Of a stretch of 64,000 nucleotides of DNA, positions 59,312 through 64,000 are shown one piece after another (position 1 is the stretch's first letter; each line of letters starts with the position of its first letter). A model generated the notes under the pieces. The model made no database searches, had not been told where the DNA came from, and worked only from the letters and a program-made list of their open reading frames with translations. The DNA comes from Spirogloea muscicola. Taxonomy: Eukaryota; Streptophyta; Zygnematophyceae; Spirogloeales; Spirogloeaceae. Position numbers and translations under genes: made by a program. Location: assembly GCA_009602725.1 (NCBI GenBank), contig WELB01000023.1:222081-286080 (forward strand), in the 5' to 3' direction.

Positions 59312-62300
59312 CTAGCTCGAAAACGTCTGCGTGAGCTCAACCTTCATGTCCTCTGCTTGAAGCTCGTACTTCCATTCCCAGCTGCTGTGAACGTTTGACA
59401 AGGGCTCCAAGTGGCATTGCATTCCTGCAGCAGAAGATCCGAGACCAGTGTTATTTCGAAAGTCTTGCAAGAGGGACAAGAGACGGGTCAACGAATAAGA
59501 CAGCCTCAGTGAGCGCGGCGGAAGCGCACCACCACTGGCGGAGGATGACACGTGCATTCGATGGCCAGCCGGGACCTCAAATGTCTGCTGGCCCTGCCAC
59601 AGCCAAAGAGCACCCATCATGGTCCTGGTCAGTCTCAGTAGGATGTCAGCAGACGAAGTGAGAGTACATCAGCATGCCTTGCTGCGTTGATTCTGCAGCC
59701 TGTGGACAGATGGCTGGTACCTCAATGGTCACATCGCAGGCCTCAAATTCAGCACTGCCATGGAGGACAACCCGAGCCGCCTCGTGCCGGCTCACGCGGT
59801 GTTGCCAGTAGACATTGTCGGCACTGTCCCAATCTACGCCTCGATTGATGATGCGCACTCGTTCCAGCATGCACCTGCCACACCTGCAAGTTGCAAGCAA
59901 GGCTATCACGCTACTGAATCAATTGGCTATATTATGGGTTTCTTTGACATGTACCCGCAGAACGTCACATGCCTGAGCAAGTGCAGGAGGAATGCTGCCT
60001 CCCAGGAGAATGGCAAGGTCGTATTGGTTGATTTACACGTTTCTTAAACTACCACCGCAAGGCCCCAGGCGCCATGAGTGGTCAGCTTACTGTCTGCCGT
60101 ACTCCAGTATGTGCTCGCCGGACTCGTCAGAGACCATGGCCCCCATGATGTTGTCTGCGTGCACAAGAAGGCTGCCTCGCACCTGCACAATTTGCACAAC
60201 CTATATTCAACAAGCAGACTCAACAACTGCAAGGTGATGATATGGCAGCCAAAGCTTCAGGCAGAGTGCTTGACACAGAAAGTGACTGGCCCACTTTGAC
60301 TTTCACAGACTCCACACCACGAGATCATGTGATTATTGCACAAGCAGATATGTAGAGCACCAAGGCACAGCTGAGAGCTGCTTACCTCCACATCTCTCCA
60401 GTAGAGCTCCGCAATCTCAAGCACCACCTCCGAGCCCGTCGCAATAGATCCACCATGCACCTTCCTCACAAAATACAACGAGGACCGTGAGCTTCTACAG
60501 CAGCTATGAAAAGAGCTATAGCACAGGGTCAAGTCTTGCTCTCCTGACGGGTCAAGTTCGACTCTGACAGGAGGAGCACTTGCAGGGCGAACACTTGTGG
60601 AGAAGGACTGGGACTTGAGATGCATCTTGACAGCGGGCACCCATTCAAGTAAGTAGCATGACAACCTTCTGGCGGATGATGTCCCAGAGGGGGCCAAGAG
60701 CTGGATGGTACGTCATCATATATGGTGGGCATGTGTCGAGGTAGCACTGATTGCTCTCCATCTGCAGAAACGCCATCAACAGCAAGTACTTGAAGTTAGG
60801 AACCAAAACCGCACTTCCAACAAGACTTCTGCATGCAAGCGGTACCGACTCTCAAGCACATGAGGCAGCTGGGAGGGCAGCTGCTCAAGGGGCAGTAGTG
60901 TGAGCGTCGACGCTAACCAAGGGCATGGCTACGCCACAAGAGGAGAAGAGCTCCCCTGCGTTTCGATAGAGGTCCAGTATGGACCCATCAGGCGTCTGCA
61001 GCCGACCACGTAAAGACTCAGTAACCCTTTGCAGGCTTGCATTGCACAGACGGAGCTTACATGCCAGGGCGACGATGAGGACCAAGTCCATGATCATCTT
61101 ACAGCGACCATTGATGGTATTGTCGTCTGACCTGGTGTAAGGAGAGTTCATCAGGGTTCCTGCGGCGCTTTGCAGACGATGTCACTTTGCGCCTTTCGTT
61201 GTATACCAAGAACGTGTCCAGAGAATCTGATCAGGTTGCCCACGGACATGACAACTTAACACCATATAAGACAAGTGTGAGCTGAGGTGATGCGTCATAG
61301 CAAAGTCAAACCCATCATTGCACGCTGTCAAAGCTGGCAGCACACCAGATCTTGCTTTTGGAGACTGACCGTAATCACAAGGTGCCAGTCGGCTATCGCA
61401 ACCCTGTACCAGCGAGTCTGCGATATTCTGCATGGTGCACTCGAGGCGGCCAGCTCGAACACTGCCACATTAAGAGGCCACCCTGAGCTCCTTGGGCTTG
61501 TTATTATCCTCACTGCCTCTTGCGGCAGGTTTGCGAATACATGTCCTCGGCAGTTAGGCTTAACAGTTAGGCTTAACGTACTTGACAAACAGCAAGTAGA
61601 CAAGCAGGATGCTTGCAAATGATTCGGCTCACAGCATATGGACCTGTGCTTGCGCCCAAATTGGTCCTGGAACTTAATCTGCTTCTTGAGGTTCATTATG
61701 AGGCCAGGAAGCGCCGCCGGCCCCTTGCTGGTCGCCACGCGCTCGACAGCCTCCAAGTCCACGTATAGGACATTGGTGTTTGCTGGATACTGTGACTGCA
61801 TGCTGACCACTCCAAAGAACCACACACAGGAGTGAGTCATCCTCAGAGCTCGGAGAATCTGACAGAATATTAACATCCAGCCTCGGCAACTAGAGCTTAA
61901 TGCTTGTACTCGGTGATTGACTGGTGACAGGCTTTTAGACACAAGATGGGAATGTATTAGGGGCGACTCCGGGTCCCCTCAAGAAGTACGCATGCGATTG
62001 CTCAGGCTGCTGTCGGCATAGCGTACCTTCCCGACGATACAGGGACATCGGCAATGCCAAGCTTGTCAAATTCGGTGTATTCAATGCACGTGACGCCATA
62101 CTCCCATTTGCCGTCCTCCTTGCGCGTCTCAACAAGCACGTTCACGCCCTCCGCCGTCCCCACATTGCGGTCGCAGGATGCAAAGCCAAACTTCTGCTAG
62201 AGGATGAATAAGACCAGCTCTGAGCTTACGATTCTCTTGGCTGGACGAGCAGAGCAACCAGGAGAAAGAAGGCCAGCTTGTGCGCAGGCAGGAAGGCATG

Positions 62301-64000
62301 CATTCGTCCGCAAGCACAACTCCAGCTTGGGAAAGGAAGACACGCTGACCTTCTTGTTGTGAAGCCCGGAGCCCGAGAGAGCCAGCAGTGTCACGTCTGT
62401 GGCAGCAAGAGGGTTGCTGCCAGGCAACGTGGAAGCACGTGCACAAGCACAAACATGGAGGTCAGCAACTGTCATGTTCCTCTGACACAAGGGGCAAGCC
62501 AAGCAACCACACCATCGCCGCGCATGTAACAGAAACGACATACCTGATCTGGCGCACGAGCGCCGACGACCTTCCCAGGCAGCGGAACCAGTCAAAGATG
62601 CCCTCATCTGCTGCGAGCTTCCATATGACGCCGTGGCCGCCCGGTTTCAGCACGGCCGTGAGCGGTTCGCTCATCAGCCACTTGCCGCTGTCCGCGGCAA
62701 CGGTTGGAACCAGGGGCTGCGAAGGACCACCGTAAGTGGAAACCTCAGCACAGCAATCTGCACATGTAGAGGTGTTACTATGCAAACGAGACACGGCAAC
62801 ATGACAAAGGAGACCAAGCTGCTCTGACCAACAGATATCTGCATGGTCGTCTACAGCCTGCTAGAACTAAAGCTGTTGCAAGCATCACAGCCAACGAGGC
62901 CGAAGTGCCGCGACCCAGAAGAGTGCTAACAGCACAACTCAGGTCCAACCTGCTCAAACAGGCGGAAAGACTTCCTGCCTCTCCCAAACCACCGGCGGCT
63001 TTCACAAAGGGCCTGGACACGGGCGTGATTCTGCTTTGCAGCGCTTGTCATGATGGCCACCGGCGTGGTGTGCTGCCCGCCGTACATTCGGAAGTGCAGG
63101 TACTCGCGAGCCTGGACGGTGCGTGCACACCAGAACTGTCAGTGGCCAAGGGAGGGGCAATTGCAGGTCCAAGAGATGCAACAGTCACACTTGCGTCTTG
63201 CTTACACGTATCGGAATTCAACCAGCTGCCACAGTCATGGCCAATCTCGCACAAGCTCAGCAGGCAAGCAGAAGGTGGAAGCGGGAGTGTGGCTCCTGTG
63301 CAGCCAGGCTTTCCACGCTGACCTGAAGGTCGCGGATAAGGCCCTCGAGCAGTGTGCGGCCGCAGTAGGGCAGCATGGCCACAGGCAGGCACTCGCCCGT
63401 GCGCTCGTCGACAAGCCCGAGCCGGTCACCAGCGCCGCCCAACGGGTAGATCTCAGCCATGCTCGGAAGGCCCTGCCGGCAAGCCGCAGGCCACATCCAG
63501 AGAGTCCAGTTGAGTGCCCTGTGACCTCGCTGCCATTGCCAGATACTGGAGCTCAGTGCGATGGTCAGCGACGCACCTCTAGGCCCCACGTGGCGGCTGC
63601 GGCGGCAAAGCGCCTGTCCTTGGCGAGGTTCGGGCCTGCCGGCACCAGGAACCGGCGGGCCTCCTGCGCTTCAATCGCCGACAGAGCAGCGAGGCCCCCT
63701 TGGCGCTCCAGCGACGCCGCTCGGATGAGCTCCAGCGACGTGAGCTGGTACCTGCCATGGAAAGCAGGGGGAACCTTGACAAATCGCCGCCAATCCAATA
63801 AGAAGCTGAGCAAGGAATTGAACAAAGGTCACATGATTGCGGCGGCGGCTGACCCCAGGATGCCGCCGATGCTGTCGTAGAACCGCTCCATGCGGCGCAG
63901 CACGCCGACGAGCTCGGCGAGGCTGTCGCGCAGCGGCCGCGGCGCGGCGCAGGGCTCCCCGTACTCGCAGTCGGCGAGGCCGCCGGCCGCCGCCTTGGCC
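59312..64000 (-). CDS. UGP3: Plastid UDP-glucose pyrophosphorylase 3, 5' partial
   Basis: Seventeen visible exons on the minus strand: 63853-64000 (continues beyond), 63577-63751, 63323-63472, 62950-63111, 62544-62716, 62350-62416, 62027-62193, 61644-61802, 61370-61461, 61132-61226, 60918-60995, 60666-60761, 60386-60460, 60091-60182, 59721-59883, 59533-59593, 59312-59424; about 688 residues. UGP3 makes UDP-glucose from glucose-1-phosphate and UTP in the chloroplast stroma for sulfolipid synthesis. Diagnostic segments: [17 protein letters not shown] (nucleotide-binding loop), [118 protein letters not shown], and the C-terminal [18 protein letters not shown] with [14 protein letters not shown]. 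The transit peptide lies outside the window. The gene is convergent with NOP58. Confidence 0.95.

Overview
The window is nuclear DNA from a GC-rich green alga, most likely a trebouxiophyte-like chlorophyte. The genes are intron-dense with plant-type proteins: a clade-E-like PP2C, the plastid UDP-glucose pyrophosphorylase UGP3, an LHW-like bHLH-MYC_N protein, golgin-84 and UBP6. There is an interstitial plant-type telomere repeat (TTTAGGG), coding sequence is strongly GC-biased at third codon positions, and retrotransposons and GC-rich trinucleotide repeats are abundant. The assembly has three N gaps (8585-9544, 21193-21295, 46215-46654) and three single Ns (4019, 15099, 55140), all in very GC-rich or homopolymer sequence; at least two of these breaks remove gene ends.

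Layout. 1-1920: no recognised gene; interstitial telomere repeat at 1192. 1921-3294 (-): TSSC4-like protein, with its 5' end duplicated just upstream. 3573-3895 (-): acidic exon fragment next to a poly-T run. 4020-4212: tail of a non-LTR retroelement. 7317-8584 (-): Tubby-like protein running into a gap. 9545-14212: retroelement island, with inverted tails, a 115-bp repeat and a decayed element carrying reverse transcriptase and a putative restriction-like endonuclease, followed by a PIF/Harbinger-like MITE (14259-14396). 15195-17742 (+): six-exon PP2C. 19563-21040: truncated retroelement copies. 21136-21748 (+): Gly-rich protein broken by a gap. 22693-27528 (-): eleven-exon golgin-84. 28358-34203 (+): seventeen-exon UBP6/USP14, divergent from golgin-84. 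35115-39928 (-): bHLH-MYC_N protein, convergent with UBP6. 40000-46200: mostly repeats and unassigned sequence. 46670-53936 (+): thirteen-exon eIF5B. 55248-58602 (+): NOP58 missing its first exon. 59312-64000 (-): seventeen visible exons of UGP3, 5' end beyond the window.

Exon structures were built by hand from AG/GT signals, reading-phase continuity and match to remembered family sequences; every multi-exon gene closes in phase. The genes are ordinary housekeeping and regulatory functions: translation (eIF5B), snoRNP assembly (NOP58), splicing (TSSC4-like), proteasome-linked deubiquitination (UBP6), Golgi tethering (golgin-84), sulfolipid precursor supply (UGP3) and signalling (PP2C, Tubby). 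I found no clustered novel multi-gene system. The most unusual signals are the repeat families sharing a GGGCTGGC module, the retroelement with a common non-poly(A) tail, a UBP6 with a substituted catalytic-triad position, a bHLH-MYC_N protein with no visible bHLH, and an expanded repeat array in the eIF5B N-terminus.
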